Positions 8,479 through 18,244 are shown, counted from the stretch's first letter. The stretch is 64,000 nt of DNA from Paenibacillus_F chitinolyticus_A (GCF_045038035.1 NZ_CP173427.1:1488001-1552000), one strand, 5' to 3'. Made by a program: numbers and translations. The notes: generated by a model not told the origin, from the letters alone.

Positions 8479-9419
8479 GAGTAGTGCACTTTCCTTTCCA
8501 GAACGCCGAACTGCACGAAGGTGAAGAACAGGACGATCACGAATAAAAGTATGGCCTGCGCGCTGCCGGAGCCGAAACGGAAGTTGACAAACGCCTCCTG
8601 GTAAAGGGAATAGACCATGACATTGGTCGTATCCATGGGACCGCCTTTGGTTAAAATCTGGATTTGGCCAAAAGACTGGAAAGCCCCGATCAATGAAACC
8701 ACACCGACAAAGAACAAGGTGGGGGAGACGAGGGGCAGGACGATTCTAAAGAACGTCCGCATCGGACCCGCACCGTCGATTTTGGCGCTGTCGTACATAT
8801 CCTCCGGCACGCTCTGCAGCCCGCTGAGCAGGACGATATAGGCGAAGCCGAGATTCATCCATATGGTCATCAACGAGATCGAGAAGAGCGCCCAGCTCGG
8901 GTCGGAAAGCCAGGGGACCGGGGCCTGGCCGAGCAGGCCGAGCCAGTAGTTGAGCATACCGGCCGTCGGATGGAAGAGCAGGGCCCAGATCACGGAAGCG
9001 GTCCCGACCGATAGGGCCATCGGCAGGGAAAAAATGAACTGGAAGACTCGCTTGCCCTTGAGACCCCTGTGTGTCAGCGCCGCAAGGAGCAGAGCCGCCG
9101 CGATTGTCGTCGGGATCGTCAGCAGAGCGAATTGGGCCGTAACGCCCAGGCTATGATAAAATTTCTCCGAGGTAAGCAGTTCCCGGTAGTTCTCGAAGCC
9201 GACATATTCGGCGATTTTCCCCCTGAGATTCGTACTGTGTACGCTTAAATACAAGGACTGGAAGAACGGATAAAACAAAAAAATCCCGAACCCGGCCAGC
9301 GACGGCAGCAGGAACAAATAGCCGATCCCCGCTTCCCGGACGCAGTTCCACCAGGAGGCGGTCCGGATGCCCCGAGCGTTTTCGACCCGGATTGGTAACG
9401 ATTCATCGACGGTATTCAT
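8475..9419 (-). CDS. ugpA: Carbohydrate/glycerol-3-phosphate ABC transporter permease, UgpA-like
   Basis: First gene of the minus-strand operon; 314 residues, about six membrane segments. The N-terminal tail is about 30 residues, then GYLFLLPSLAGFGIFLFYPF, and the EAA loop EDMYDSAKIDGAGPMRTFF is near residues 205-225. The MalF/UgpA assignment follows from length, EAA loop and partner. An RBS-like AGAGGGGG lies about 11 bases before ATG on the minus strand. A cre-like sequence 95 bases upstream hints at carbon catabolite control. Confidence 0.88.
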   Translation of the reverse strand: MNTVDESLPIRVENARGIRTASWWNCVREAGIGYLFLLPSLAGFGIFLFYPFFQSLYLSVHSTNLRGKIAEYVGFENYRELLTSEKFYHSLGVTAQFALLTIPTTIAAALLLAALTHRGLKGKRVFQFIFSLPMALSVGTASVIWALLFHPTAGMLNYWLGLLGQAPVPWLSDPSWALFSISLMTIWMNLGFAYIVLLSGLQSVPEDMYDSAKIDGAGPMRTFFRIVLPLVSPTLFFVGVVSLIGAFQSFGQIQILTKGGPMDTTNVMVYSLYQEAFVNFRFGSGSAQAILLFVIVLFFTFVQFGVLERKVHYS

Positions 9420-9513
9420 CGATTTTTTATCCCCCTCTCTTTCAGAGTTAAGTGTACGTACGGACTATTTTGCTTAGATCAATTGGGCTTTAAGGTTTTG
9501 TAAAACTACCGGG

Positions 9514-9527
9514 GGGAAGCGCTAACC
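9514..9527. promoter_or_regulatory. cre-like CcpA site
   Basis: The core AAGCGCTAAC matches positions 4-13 of the Bacillus cre consensus TGWAARCGYTWNCW; the mismatches are at the outer positions. It lies upstream of both divergent transporter operons, a sensible place for catabolite repression. Three edge mismatches keep confidence low. Confidence 0.4.
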
Positions 9528-9734
9528 GTGTCGAATCAAGGGGCATTATAAGGAGGGAGCAGGGGAGAATACCCAGAGTTTCAGTTGGATTACTTCCTAA
9601 TAAAATGTAAAACGAATCCTTAATTTCTATAAATAGGAACAAGGACTAAGGGCCCACTATTTTACCCCTCTAGTGAGAGGATTTTATCCCTGTATTGTTG
9701 AAATGAGGACCTGCCGTAAGAAGGGCAACGTCCC

Positions 9735-9740
9735 TATAAT
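9735..9740 (+). promoter_or_regulatory. Perfect -10 hexamer before the 9786 binding-protein gene
   Basis: TATAAT lies 46 bases before the ATG at 9786. No good -35 lies 16-18 bases upstream (TGCCGT at 9712-9717), which would suit a promoter that needs an activator, such as the YesN-type regulator of the same cluster. Confidence 0.45.
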
Positions 9741-9785
9741 CAAACTTGTAAGACACAAATTCAAACGTTTTGGGGAGGTCTACAA

Positions 9786-11117
9786 ATGAAAAAGAAACTG
9801 GCGACAATCATGGCCGTAGCCGTGGGACTGACAACCGTTCTTTCCGCTTGTGGCAAAGATGGAGGAAGTACCGGAGCGACAACAACTCCAGCTGGAAGCG
9901 CTGCACCGAAGGAATTTACCGTTTCTTTCCGTCATACGCAAATCAAAGACACAGCCAAGAAAAGAAAGGCTATGTTCGAGGATGCTCTTAAAGAAGTTGA
10001 AGCTAACATCCCCGGCCTGAAATTCGAATCCGAAGGCGTGGACGAAGTTGTTAACCGCGATACAAAGCTGAAAGCCGAAATGGCCGCCGGTAACCCTCCA
10101 AAAATTTTCGAACTTTTCGGTGGTACGGATACAAAGAACTATGCGAAAACAAACAACCTGCTTGACCTGACGCCGATCCTTGACGAGCTTGGCCTGAAAG
10201 ACAAATTCGTTGACCTTTCCGAGTTCACGGTTGACGGCAAAGTTTACGGTCTTCCGATCGCCGGTTACCTGGAAGGCATGTTCTACAACAAGAAAATCTT
10301 CAAAGACAACGGCGTAGAAGTTCCGAAAACTTACGAAGAGTTCCTGAAAGCTTGCGAAACGTTCAAAGCCAAAGGCATCACTCCGATGGCGCTTGGCGGC
10401 AACGAAGCTTGGGTACTGAACATGCTTCCTAACACCCTGTACGTACGCGTAGGCGGTCAATCAGTCGTAGACGGCCTCCAATCCGGCCAAAGCAAATGGA
10501 CGGACGAAGCTTTCGTTAAAGGTCACACCATGTTTAAAGACCTGATCGACAAAGGCTACTTCAACAAAGATGCTCTCGCTCTGAAGTATTCCCAAACGCA
10601 AGACCGTTTCGCTAACGGCGAAACCGCTATGATCTTCGACGGAGGCTGGGCGAACCAGAAGTACTCCAACCCGGATCAATCCAAAATGGCTGCTGACCTC
10701 GGCTTCTTCAACTTCCCGACTGTAGATGGCGGCAAAGGTAACGAGCTGATCAACGGTTCGTACTCCAACGGCTTCGGTTTCTCCGCTAAGCTGAACGAAA
10801 ACGAGAAAAAAGCGGTAAAAGAATTCATCAAAGTCTTCTTCACCGAAAAATATCAACTTCGTCAGCTGAAAGAAGAAGGATTCTTCCCGTCCATGAAGCT
10901 TAGCTCCACTGGCGACAAGCCGATCATTGCCGAAATGCTGAAAGCTTCCGAAGGCAAGAAAACATTCCCGGCTTTCGACTCCCTGATTCAGCCTAAAGTG
11001 AAGCTTGATCTTGAATCCGGAATCCAAGCTTTCGTTGGCGGCAAAAAATCCGTTCAGGACCTGCTGGCCGATATTCAAAAATCCCAAGAAACAGAAAACA
11101 AAAAGACTGCAAAGTAA
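9786..11117 (+). CDS. Extracellular sugar-binding lipoprotein of an ABC transporter
   Basis: 443-residue family 1 binding protein. Signal peptide with lipobox VLSAC (Cys22), then a Thr/Ala/Gly linker. The body shows NGYxx-like AGYLEGMFYNKKIFKDNGVEVPKTYEEF, ALGGNEAW and ANGETAMIFDGGWANQ, which are hinge and ligand-wall motifs of oligosaccharide-binding proteins. GGAGG at 9774-9778 is 7 bases before ATG. It heads a cluster with two permeases, a YesM/YesN pair and a GH3 N-acetylhexosaminidase, so an amino-sugar oligosaccharide is a reasonable guess for the ligand. Codon use is strongly biased, as expected for a highly expressed protein. Confidence 0.9.
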   Translation: MKKKLATIMAVAVGLTTVLSACGKDGGSTGATTTPAGSAAPKEFTVSFRHTQIKDTAKKRKAMFEDALKEVEANIPGLKFESEGVDEVVNRDTKLKAEMAAGNPPKIFELFGGTDTKNYAKTNNLLDLTPILDELGLKDKFVDLSEFTVDGKVYGLPIAGYLEGMFYNKKIFKDNGVEVPKTYEEFLKACETFKAKGITPMALGGNEAWVLNMLPNTLYVRVGGQSVVDGLQSGQSKWTDEAFVKGHTMFKDLIDKGYFNKDALALKYSQTQDRFANGETAMIFDGGWANQKYSNPDQSKMAADLGFFNFPTVDGGKGNELINGSYSNGFGFSAKLNENEKKAVKEFIKVFFTEKYQLRQLKEEGFFPSMKLSSTGDKPIIAEMLKASEGKKTFPAFDSLIQPKVKLDLESGIQAFVGGKKSVQDLLADIQKSQETENKKTAK

Positions 11118-11155
11118 GATTAGTAACGTAATCTAAAATAAGCAGATAAAAAAAT

Positions 11156-11184
11156 AACGGGTATCACATGACGTGGTACCCGTT
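11156..11184 (+). terminator. Intercistronic hairpin after the binding-protein gene
   Basis: AACGGGTA pairs with TACCCGTT, and the inner TCAC/GTGG extends the stem. Only a broken T run follows (TTCTTATT). Such hairpins commonly leave the binding-protein mRNA more abundant than the permease mRNA. Confidence 0.65.
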
Positions 11185-11217
11185 CTTATTCGCATAGTGT
11201 GAAGGATGGAGGCTGCT

Positions 11218-12105
11218 ATGAACAAGGTTTATCGAAATCCTCTAGCATACCTGGTGTTCATTATTCCAACCCTGTTTTTCTACTTGACATTTTATATGTT
11301 CCCGCTTCTTACAACATTCAGATACGGGTTTACTAGCTGGGATGGTCTGACTGCACCTGTTTTTAACGGATTGGATAATTTTAAAGAAGCTTTTAACGAT
11401 GAATATTTCTGGATCTCGGTCAAAAATAACCTTTACTTTATTTTGTTTTCCGTTTTTATTCAAGTTCCGGTTATCGTCATTTTTTCGGTTTTAATCTCGG
11501 AAGTCAGAAAATTACGCGGTTTTTATAAAACGACTGTTTTCTTGCCGAGTATTTTGTCGACTGCCGTCGTAGGGGTACTTTGGACGGTTGTCGTATTTGA
11601 CCCGACAGTAGGTTTGCTGAACAAGCTGCTTGAGTCGATCGGGTTGGATAAATTAATCCATCTGTGGCTGGCTGACGAAAGCACAGCTATGCTTTCCATT
11701 CTTCTGACGAATGCCTGGCAGTGGACCGGATTTTATATCGTTCTCGTCTTGGCTGCAATCTTCGGAATTTCCAAAGAAGTCTACGAGGCTGCCGAAATCG
11801 ATGGAGCCACCGGGTTTCAGCGAGCGCTTCTCATTACGGTTCCTTTGATCCGTCCGATCCTCGCGGTAATCGTCCTGCTGTCTATCACGGGTGCGATGAA
11901 AGCGATGGATATCGTCATGGTTATGACCAAAGGCGGGCCGTACGGAAGCACGGAAGTTATGGCCTCTTACATGTATAAAGTGGGAATGACGACAGGGAAT
12001 TACGGTTACGCGAATACAATTGCGATCCTGATCTTCGTCTTTACCTTAATTATTACAGTGCTCAGCAACCTGCTTACAAAAAAATTAGAGGATGTGGAGA
12101 ACTGA
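11218..12105 (+). CDS. Sugar ABC transporter permease, MalF type
   Basis: Membrane channel subunit, 295 residues. Start set at ATG 11218 because GGAGG at 11208-11212 is 5 bases upstream; ATG 11206 overlaps that RBS. About six hydrophobic segments follow the start MNKVYRNPLAYLVFIIPTLF. The EAA loop KEVYEAAEIDGATGFQR is near residues 190-210. The stop is 1 base from the start of the next permease gene. Works with the binding protein at 9786 and needs an external MsmX-like ATPase, since none is encoded here. Confidence 0.9.
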   Translation: MNKVYRNPLAYLVFIIPTLFFYLTFYMFPLLTTFRYGFTSWDGLTAPVFNGLDNFKEAFNDEYFWISVKNNLYFILFSVFIQVPVIVIFSVLISEVRKLRGFYKTTVFLPSILSTAVVGVLWTVVVFDPTVGLLNKLLESIGLDKLIHLWLADESTAMLSILLTNAWQWTGFYIVLVLAAIFGISKEVYEAAEIDGATGFQRALLITVPLIRPILAVIVLLSITGAMKAMDIVMVMTKGGPYGSTEVMASYMYKVGMTTGNYGYANTIAILIFVFTLIITVLSNLLTKKLEDVEN

Positions 12106-12106
12106 T

Positions 12107-12949
12107 ATGTCCAAATTTAAAAATGGATTTCTCCATGCCTTTCTTTTGCTATACGTTTTTGTAACCTTGTATCCTTTGTTCTGGGGTTTTCAAAACTCAT
12201 TCAAAAGGCATGTTGATATCGTCGCGAGTCCCTTCTCTTTAATCAAAAACTTCACGCTGGATAACTATGCGAACGCATGGACCAGCGCCAACATCGGCCG
12301 GTATTTCGTCAACAGCTTATATATTTCCGTTGTGGCCAGTATCGTGACGATTGTGTTGGCAAGTATGACGGCTTACGCGCTGACGCGGATGTACTTCCCG
12401 AAAATGAATAAATTAGTTACCGGGGTATTTCTTCTGGCCATCATGATACCGGCGGGTTCTCTGCTCATCCCGCTGTACCGTTTCATTTTGAATGTTACAA
12501 ACGATCTGCATATTCCGCTGTACGATACACACCTTGCTTTGATTCTGCCTTACATCGCATTCGGTTTGTCTCTCTCCATTATCATTATTATGGCTTTCAT
12601 CAAATCTCTTCCGAGAGAGCTTGAAGAAGCCGGAGTTATGGACGGACTGACGATTTACGGACTGTTCTGGAAAATCGTTCTGCCGCTCATGACGCCTGCC
12701 ATCGTGACCGTGTTTATCATCAACTTCCTGGGTCACTGGAACGAGTACGTTCTCGCCAACGTGATGCTGTCCAAAGAGGCGCTTAGAACGCTGCCTGTAG
12801 CGATGGCGGCGATGAACAACGGAATGGCGATGAACTACGGTGCTCTCCTGGCGGCGACTATGTTTAGCATCGTGCCGGTAGTTGTGATCTATGCTATACT
12901 ACAAGAAAAGATTATCGAAGGCTTGGCTGCCGGAAGCGTCAAGGGTTAA
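12107..12949 (+). CDS. Sugar ABC transporter permease, MalG type
   Basis: Second channel subunit, 280 residues with about six membrane segments. ATG 12107 is preceded by GGAGA at 12096-12100; an in-frame ATG at 12092 lies inside the previous gene. The start MSKFKNGFLHAFLLLYVFVT is typical, the EAA-type loop reads RELEEAGVMDGLTIYGLFW, and the end IIEGLAAGSVKG is the common MalG-family tail. The histidine kinase gene follows after about 20 bases, so transporter and sensor share a transcript. Confidence 0.9.
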   Translation: MSKFKNGFLHAFLLLYVFVTLYPLFWGFQNSFKRHVDIVASPFSLIKNFTLDNYANAWTSANIGRYFVNSLYISVVASIVTIVLASMTAYALTRMYFPKMNKLVTGVFLLAIMIPAGSLLIPLYRFILNVTNDLHIPLYDTHLALILPYIAFGLSLSIIIIMAFIKSLPRELEEAGVMDGLTIYGLFWKIVLPLMTPAIVTVFIINFLGHWNEYVLANVMLSKEALRTLPVAMAAMNNGMAMNYGALLAATMFSIVPVVVIYAILQEKIIEGLAAGSVKG

Positions 12950-12969
12950 GTTGAAAGGACATGGGAGTA

Positions 12970-14748
12970 ATGATGAATTTACGAAAAAAAGTATTTCTGG
13001 CTTTCATGGGATTCATCATTATTCCCTTATTATCTATTTCGATTTTCACCTATATGATCTTTCAGGACATTACCCAAGAGAAATACATGGAACAATCCGA
13101 GCTGACCATTAAGTCAATCGGCCGTAACATTGCAAGCCTTTTTAAAGAAGCCAACTATTATTCGGATTATTGGATGCTGGGGGACAATTTACAGTCCCAA
13201 CTCGTTGAATTGAACGAGAACCCGCCGTCCGACGAACAACTGAATAATGTAACGAATAGCTTAAGAAAAATATTTCTTACCTATGAGCCGCTTGGGACTT
13301 TTTCCGTATACAATTTATATGGAGAAAACTACTCAAGCGGTGTTATTCCATTTACGCCGATTCCTTTTAAAACGTTAAAAGATCATCCGATTTATGAAGA
13401 AGTCAAGAATTTGAACGGATTTCCCCGGTGGATCGGGCCTTATGAAAATCCGGAATTGACCGGAGACAACAATTTGTTCAGCCAGGTCCGCACAGTCAAT
13501 TATTATGAAACTCCCGGTTCCGGTAGAATTGGAACTATGTTTCTTCAATTTGACTTTAAAGAAATGGATAAAATTTTCAACTTTTATAATCAAAAGAACA
13601 GCCACTTTCTGTTAGTAAACCAGCAAGGGGTTATTTTGTACGACAACCGTAAGCTTACAAATGGCTCCAATTTAAATAAATTTTTATCTCAAAAAGTGGA
13701 TTTGACGGAGACTTACGCCACTTCCAGAGTCAAATTTGACGGTATAGAGAGTCTCGTGACGGTATATGATATAGGGCTGGAAAAATACGGAACCCCCAAG
13801 TGGGCGCTCGTATCTGTCACTCCGTCGGATTATATCTCCGGCGAAATGTCCGTTATTCTGAAATGGGTCGGAACGATCATGTTCCTGTTCCTCATATCCG
13901 CCCTTCTCTTCAACCTGTTGTTTGTCAACCGGTATATCCGGGCCATTATCCGGATCGTCAGCTCCATGAAACAAGTGGAACGGGGAGATCTGGACGTGCG
14001 GGTCAAAGTACAGGGGAATGATGAAATGACCGTTCTCTCCAGAGGCTTCAACAGCCTCGTGTCCCGTATTCATGACCTCGTGGAAGAGGTCAAGCAGGAG
14101 CAGGAGCATAAGAACAAGGCGGAGCTTTCCCTGCTGCAGGCGCAGATCAAGCCTCACTTCCTGTTTAATACGCTGGAGTCGATAAACGCGCTGGCCGTAC
14201 AAAATCAAGGCAAAAAAGTGAGCCAGCTCGTTTACAGGCTGGGGACGATATTAAGAATTTCGTTCCATCATAAAGAAGAAATCGCCCTCGGCCTGGAAAT
14301 CGATTATTTGAAAAATTACATGGAAATTCAGAAATACCGTTTCGAAGAACTTTTCGATTTCGAGATTCACCTGCCCCGGGAGCTGGAAAATCACTCCATT
14401 CTTAAGCTGACGCTGCAGCCGCTTGTTGAAAACAGTATTCAGCACGGATTCGAAGGGATTACGTACCAGGGGATTATTACCATTCGTGTTGAAGACGGCG
14501 GGGATCACATTATTTTGTGGGTTGAAGATAATGGCATCGGCATCCCCGAGGACGTTCTTGCCAGGTTCCAATACCGGAAAAAGAATCCCAGCCTCGATAC
14601 GAATGAGCCAAGGGTAGGATTAGGTGTACTCAATGTAGCCGACCGTCTGCGGATTCATTACGGAAACGGCTACGGGCTCTATATTTGCAGCGAGCCGAAC
14701 AAAGGTACACGAATCAAATGTATAATTCCCAAAACGACAGCAAGGTGA
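12970..14748 (+). CDS. Sensor histidine kinase, YesM family
   Basis: Membrane sensor that phosphorylates the YesN-type regulator encoded next. About 592 residues: membrane segment near 10-30, a ~260-residue extracellular sensor region, second membrane segment near 295-315, a HAMP segment (RYIRAIIRIVSSMKQVERGD), the His_kinase motif QAQIKPHFLFNTLE with His at about 396, and a HATPase domain with LQPLVENSIQHG and VEDNGIGIPED. Start is uncertain among ATG 12961, 12970 and 12973; 12970 is 10 bases from AAAGGA. Its position directly after the permeases suggests it senses the transported sugar, perhaps through the binding protein. Confidence 0.92.
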   Translation: MMNLRKKVFLAFMGFIIIPLLSISIFTYMIFQDITQEKYMEQSELTIKSIGRNIASLFKEANYYSDYWMLGDNLQSQLVELNENPPSDEQLNNVTNSLRKIFLTYEPLGTFSVYNLYGENYSSGVIPFTPIPFKTLKDHPIYEEVKNLNGFPRWIGPYENPELTGDNNLFSQVRTVNYYETPGSGRIGTMFLQFDFKEMDKIFNFYNQKNSHFLLVNQQGVILYDNRKLTNGSNLNKFLSQKVDLTETYATSRVKFDGIESLVTVYDIGLEKYGTPKWALVSVTPSDYISGEMSVILKWVGTIMFLFLISALLFNLLFVNRYIRAIIRIVSSMKQVERGDLDVRVKVQGNDEMTVLSRGFNSLVSRIHDLVEEVKQEQEHKNKAELSLLQAQIKPHFLFNTLESINALAVQNQGKKVSQLVYRLGTILRISFHHKEEIALGLEIDYLKNYMEIQKYRFEELFDFEIHLPRELENHSILKLTLQPLVENSIQHGFEGITYQGIITIRVEDGGDHIILWVEDNGIGIPEDVLARFQYRKKNPSLDTNEPRVGLGVLNVADRLRIHYGNGYGLYICSEPNKGTRIKCIIPKTTAR

Positions 14749-14753
14749 TGAGG

Positions 14754-16343
14754 ATGAACTTAAAAGCTTTATTGGTGGATGATGAGATTAATATTTTGCG
14801 CAACCTGCAAACCGTCATACCGTGGGAGAAGCACGATATCGAAGTCGTGGCGCTCGCATCGAACGGAGTCAAGGCCTTGGAGATGGTCCAGGAGCACCAG
14901 CCGGACCTTATCCTTAGCGATATCCGTATGCCTTTGATGGACGGAATCGCGCTGCTGGAGCAGGTGAACAAGCTGGAAAGGGATATCCAGGTTATTCTGC
15001 TGACGGGGTTTCAGGAATTTGAATATGCGCGGTCGGCGTTAAAATACGGGGCCAAGGATTATATTCTTAAGCCGATCAACTACGAAGAGCTGGAAGCGGT
15101 CGTGGAGCGGGTCGCTTTTGATATCCGGGAGAAGCGCAAGGCGGAGCTGGATGAGCAGAAAAGATGGAGCCGGGTCAGGCACTTGGCGTACGAGAAGTTT
15201 TTATTCGATATCCTGCTGGATTATACGAACGTGACGACCCGGCATTTTTTCGAGGATGAAAACAGTCTGGAAGAGACGGAATTTACCCTTCTCCTCATCG
15301 ACCTGGACAATTATTCGCAGCTCTCCCGTTCTTGGAACGAGAAAGAGCGCAAGCTCAAAAATTTCGCTGTCCGCAATGTGCTGCAGGACGCACTGGAGCC
15401 GTATGAGCTTCTGTATTCGGTTCTGCAGACCCGGGAAGGGGAATGGTGCGTGCTTATCCGTCATCAGAGGGAAACGCCATTCGACCTGCAGACGGCGAGA
15501 GGGTGGAGCGATGCCCTTCAACTGGCGGTGAAGCAGCACGTTAAGCTGACGGTCAGCCTGGGCATTTATCCCGAGCATATGTCCGTTCTCCAGCTTGCAG
15601 ACGCTTACAAAAAGCTTCAGCGCGCGCTTCAGCTATCACCAAACGTCGAACAAATTCTACTCTTGGAAGAAGTGAATCCCGGCCGGAACGAATGGAACAA
15701 CTCCATGTGGGAGCTGGTGGAAGAAATCGTATCCAGTCTGAAGCGGCGGGATAAAGCGCAGATGGAGCAAACCTTCGAAAAGCTCAATCAGAGCCTCCGG
15801 GTTATTTCCGAGCATTCCTATGTGCGTGTGGAGCAGATTCTGCACTTTCTGGTCCTCCACCTCATCAGGGAAATGCGGGAAATCAACATCATGTCCGATG
15901 AGGAAGAACGAGGCCTCTGGTCCAATCTGGAGCGCAGTGTCGGAGTCAAGGATCTGCTTGCAACGATCCATCAGCTTATTCAAGACTGCATGAATGCGGG
16001 GATGAACCGTAAGCCGAGCGAGCTGCTGATGGTCAACGCCAAAGAATACATTGCCAAGAATTTGTCCAACGATTTCGGCGTGGAGGAAATTGCCGACCAT
16101 CTCGGGATCAGCTGCAGCTACTTCAGTCTGCTGTTTAAACAGCACTTCGGAGAGACCTTCCTGGAGAATTTGACCCGTCAGCGGATCGAACTGGCCAAGT
16201 CTCTTCTTCGCATGAGCGACAAGAGCATTACCCAGATCGGCAAGCAGGTGGGCTATGCGGAACGCCGGTATTTTACCCGGGTGTTCTATAAATTTACCGG
16301 CATGACGCCTTCCGAATACCGCGAACAAATTACGAACGCATAA
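14754..16343 (+). CDS. Response regulator with AraC-type DNA-binding domain, YesN family
   Basis: 529 residues. The N-terminal receiver domain (1-120) has LLVDDE, phospho-acceptor Asp56 in LILSDIRMPLMDG and the conserved Lys in YILKP. The C-terminal AraC/HTH_18 domain (about 430-525) has two helix-turn-helix units, EEIADHLGISCSYFSLLFKQ and ITQIGKQVGYAERRYFTRVF, ending in TGMTPSEYRE. ATG 14754 has AAGGTG six bases upstream and overlaps the kinase gene end closely. It probably activates the transporter promoter around 9735 when phosphorylated. Confidence 0.93.
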   Translation: MNLKALLVDDEINILRNLQTVIPWEKHDIEVVALASNGVKALEMVQEHQPDLILSDIRMPLMDGIALLEQVNKLERDIQVILLTGFQEFEYARSALKYGAKDYILKPINYEELEAVVERVAFDIREKRKAELDEQKRWSRVRHLAYEKFLFDILLDYTNVTTRHFFEDENSLEETEFTLLLIDLDNYSQLSRSWNEKERKLKNFAVRNVLQDALEPYELLYSVLQTREGEWCVLIRHQRETPFDLQTARGWSDALQLAVKQHVKLTVSLGIYPEHMSVLQLADAYKKLQRALQLSPNVEQILLLEEVNPGRNEWNNSMWELVEEIVSSLKRRDKAQMEQTFEKLNQSLRVISEHSYVRVEQILHFLVLHLIREMREINIMSDEEERGLWSNLERSVGVKDLLATIHQLIQDCMNAGMNRKPSELLMVNAKEYIAKNLSNDFGVEEIADHLGISCSYFSLLFKQHFGETFLENLTRQRIELAKSLLRMSDKSITQIGKQVGYAERRYFTRVFYKFTGMTPSEYREQITNA

Positions 16344-16366
16344 ATTACCGATAGGGGATGAAAAGA

Positions 16367-18004
16367 ATGAAACAACGGTCAGAAATGAGCCTCCGGCAAA
16401 AAATCGGACAAATGATGATGTGCGGTTTTTCCACATCGAATGAGTTCGACTCGGCGATGAAGCCCAACAAGAAAATTATCGACTTGATTCAGAAGCACGA
16501 AATCGGCGGCGTTATCTTGTTCCGCCGCAATTTGGACAATCCGAAGCAGGTGAGCGAGCTCAATCACCAGCTGCAAGTGCTGGCCAAGGACTCGGCGGGA
16601 GGACCCCTTCTGATCAGCATCGATCAGGAAGGCGGCATGGTTGCCCGTATCCACGAGGGCATCGCCTGTATGCCGGGCAGCATGGCAATCGGGGCGACAA
16701 GAGACGCCCAGGCGGCTTATGAAACGGCGCGGATCAGCGGGGTGGAGCTGCGCGCGATGGGCATCAATCTAAACTTCGCGCCCTGCCTCGACATCAACAA
16801 CAATCCGATGAATCCGGTGATCGGCGTCCGTTCTTTCGGCGAAACCGCGGAAATCGTCGGCGAGATGGGAGCTGCGGCCGTGAAGGGTTACCAGGCGGCG
16901 GGCGTGGCCCCGACGATCAAGCATTTCCCGGGGCACGGGGACACACACTCGGACTCCCATCATGCTCTGCCCACGATTCCCCACGACCTGGAGCGCCTGC
17001 GGGAGCTGGAGTTCGCTCCGTTCGTGAAGGCGATTCAGGAGGGAGCCGACGTATTGATGTCGGCGCACGTTATTTTTCCGGCGCTGGAGCCCGATGGCCT
17101 GCCTTCGACTTTGTCCAAGAGGGTGCTGACGGATTTGCTGCGCGGTGAGCTTGGTTACGAAGGCGTCATTGTGACCGATTGCCTGGAGATGAAAGCGATC
17201 GCAGACCATTACGGGACGGCTGAAGGAGCGGTCATGGCGGTTGAAGCCGGCACCGATTTGCTGCTGGTCAGCCATACTTACGATACACAGGTTCAAACCA
17301 TTGAACGTCTGGTGGAAGCGGTGGAATCCGGCCGTATCAGCGAAGAACGGATCAACGAGTCGGTGGACCGCATTCTCGCTTTAAAAACGGGTCTGAATAT
17401 TACGGTGGGCGCTGCGGCCGGCGATATTTCCGCAGTGGGGTCCCCTGAGCATATCGAGCTTGTGCGTGAAACCTACAAGAAGAGTGTGACGCTTGTCAAG
17501 GACGAGAATCAGCTTCCGCTTGCGAGAGACAAAAGAACGTTTGTCATCTGGACGGAAGTCCGGGAATGGACGCAAATCGACGAAGTGGTGGAGCAGAAGG
17601 AAACACTCGGAGCCTTCCTGGCGGAAACCGTTCATGAGGTAACGGAAGAAAGAATCCACACGAATCCTTCCGAAGAAGAAGTGGAGCGTGTACTGAAGGC
17701 AAGTCAAGGCTATGACCAGGTTATCGTGGTCACGTATAATGCAAGTTTTTCGCCCAATCAGGTTCGCATCGTAAAAGAACTGGCGGCCAGAGACAGCAAG
17801 CTCGTCGTTGTGGCCGGACGCAATCCGTTTGATTATAAAGAGTTTCCGGAAGTGAAAACTTTCCTGGCGAGCTACGAAAACCGTCCTCATGCCATGAACG
17901 CGGTTGCCGGGGTGTTGACCGGCCAGTTCCAAGCCGGCGGCAAGCTGCCCGTTACTGTAACGCCTGAATACTCGTACGGCTGGTCTGCCTCTTCCCGGAG
18001 CTAA
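16367..18004 (+). CDS. nagZ: GH3 beta-N-acetylhexosaminidase, NagZ type, cytoplasmic
   Basis: Hydrolyses terminal beta-linked N-acetylglucosamine, for example from muropeptide-derived or chitin-derived oligosaccharides. 545 residues with no signal peptide, so it acts inside the cell on imported substrate. NagZ motifs: KHFPGHGDTHSDSHHALP at about 185-202 (the His/Asp dyad loop) and the nucleophile Asp271 in VTDCLEMKAI. A C-terminal GH3 C-domain follows from about 370. Start taken at ATG 16367, 9 bases after AGGGG; ATG 16358 touches that RBS. It is 23 bases after the regulator and is the only enzyme of the operon, which points to a GlcNAc-containing oligosaccharide as the transported substrate. 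Confidence 0.92.
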   Translation: MKQRSEMSLRQKIGQMMMCGFSTSNEFDSAMKPNKKIIDLIQKHEIGGVILFRRNLDNPKQVSELNHQLQVLAKDSAGGPLLISIDQEGGMVARIHEGIACMPGSMAIGATRDAQAAYETARISGVELRAMGINLNFAPCLDINNNPMNPVIGVRSFGETAEIVGEMGAAAVKGYQAAGVAPTIKHFPGHGDTHSDSHHALPTIPHDLERLRELEFAPFVKAIQEGADVLMSAHVIFPALEPDGLPSTLSKRVLTDLLRGELGYEGVIVTDCLEMKAIADHYGTAEGAVMAVEAGTDLLLVSHTYDTQVQTIERLVEAVESGRISEERINESVDRILALKTGLNITVGAAAGDISAVGSPEHIELVRETYKKSVTLVKDENQLPLARDKRTFVIWTEVREWTQIDEVVEQKETLGAFLAETVHEVTEERIHTNPSEEEVERVLKASQGYDQVIVVTYNASFSPNQVRIVKELAARDSKLVVVAGRNPFDYKEFPEVKTFLASYENRPHAMNAVAGVLTGQFQAGGKLPVTVTPEYSYGWSASSRS

Positions 18005-18018
18005 CCGCCGAATAACCG

Positions 18019-18064
18019 AAAAGCCCTGTAAGTTAACTTCCGTTAGCTTGCGGGGCTTTTTTTT
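18019..18064 (+). terminator. Terminator of the 9.8-18.0 kb operon
   Basis: AAAAGCCCTGTAAG pairs with CTTGCGGGGCTTTT (two G-U pairs) and is followed by a run of T. Confidence 0.88.
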
Positions 18065-18244
18065 GGGCTGTACGTTTCTGGCGTATTTTTTTTCAAATCT
18101 GTACTTGTAAAACGGCAATTTTCTCTCGTTCCGCGGCCGCTCCATTAACGTATAGAATGTGAATCTTAGCGCATATAGTGATAATGGTCTTCGCATAAGC
18201 CGAAGGCCCGGCGCTCGTCATTTTCGTTATTAAGGGGGAGAGGT

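Larger units (their letters stand above)
9420..9785. other. Divergent intergenic region between ugpA and the plus-strand sugar transporter
   Basis: 366 bases without an ORF that I can support. It holds a cre-like site (9514-9527) and a perfect TATAAT at 9735-9740. The middle (9590-9690) is AT-rich with no clear repeat. Confidence 0.6.
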
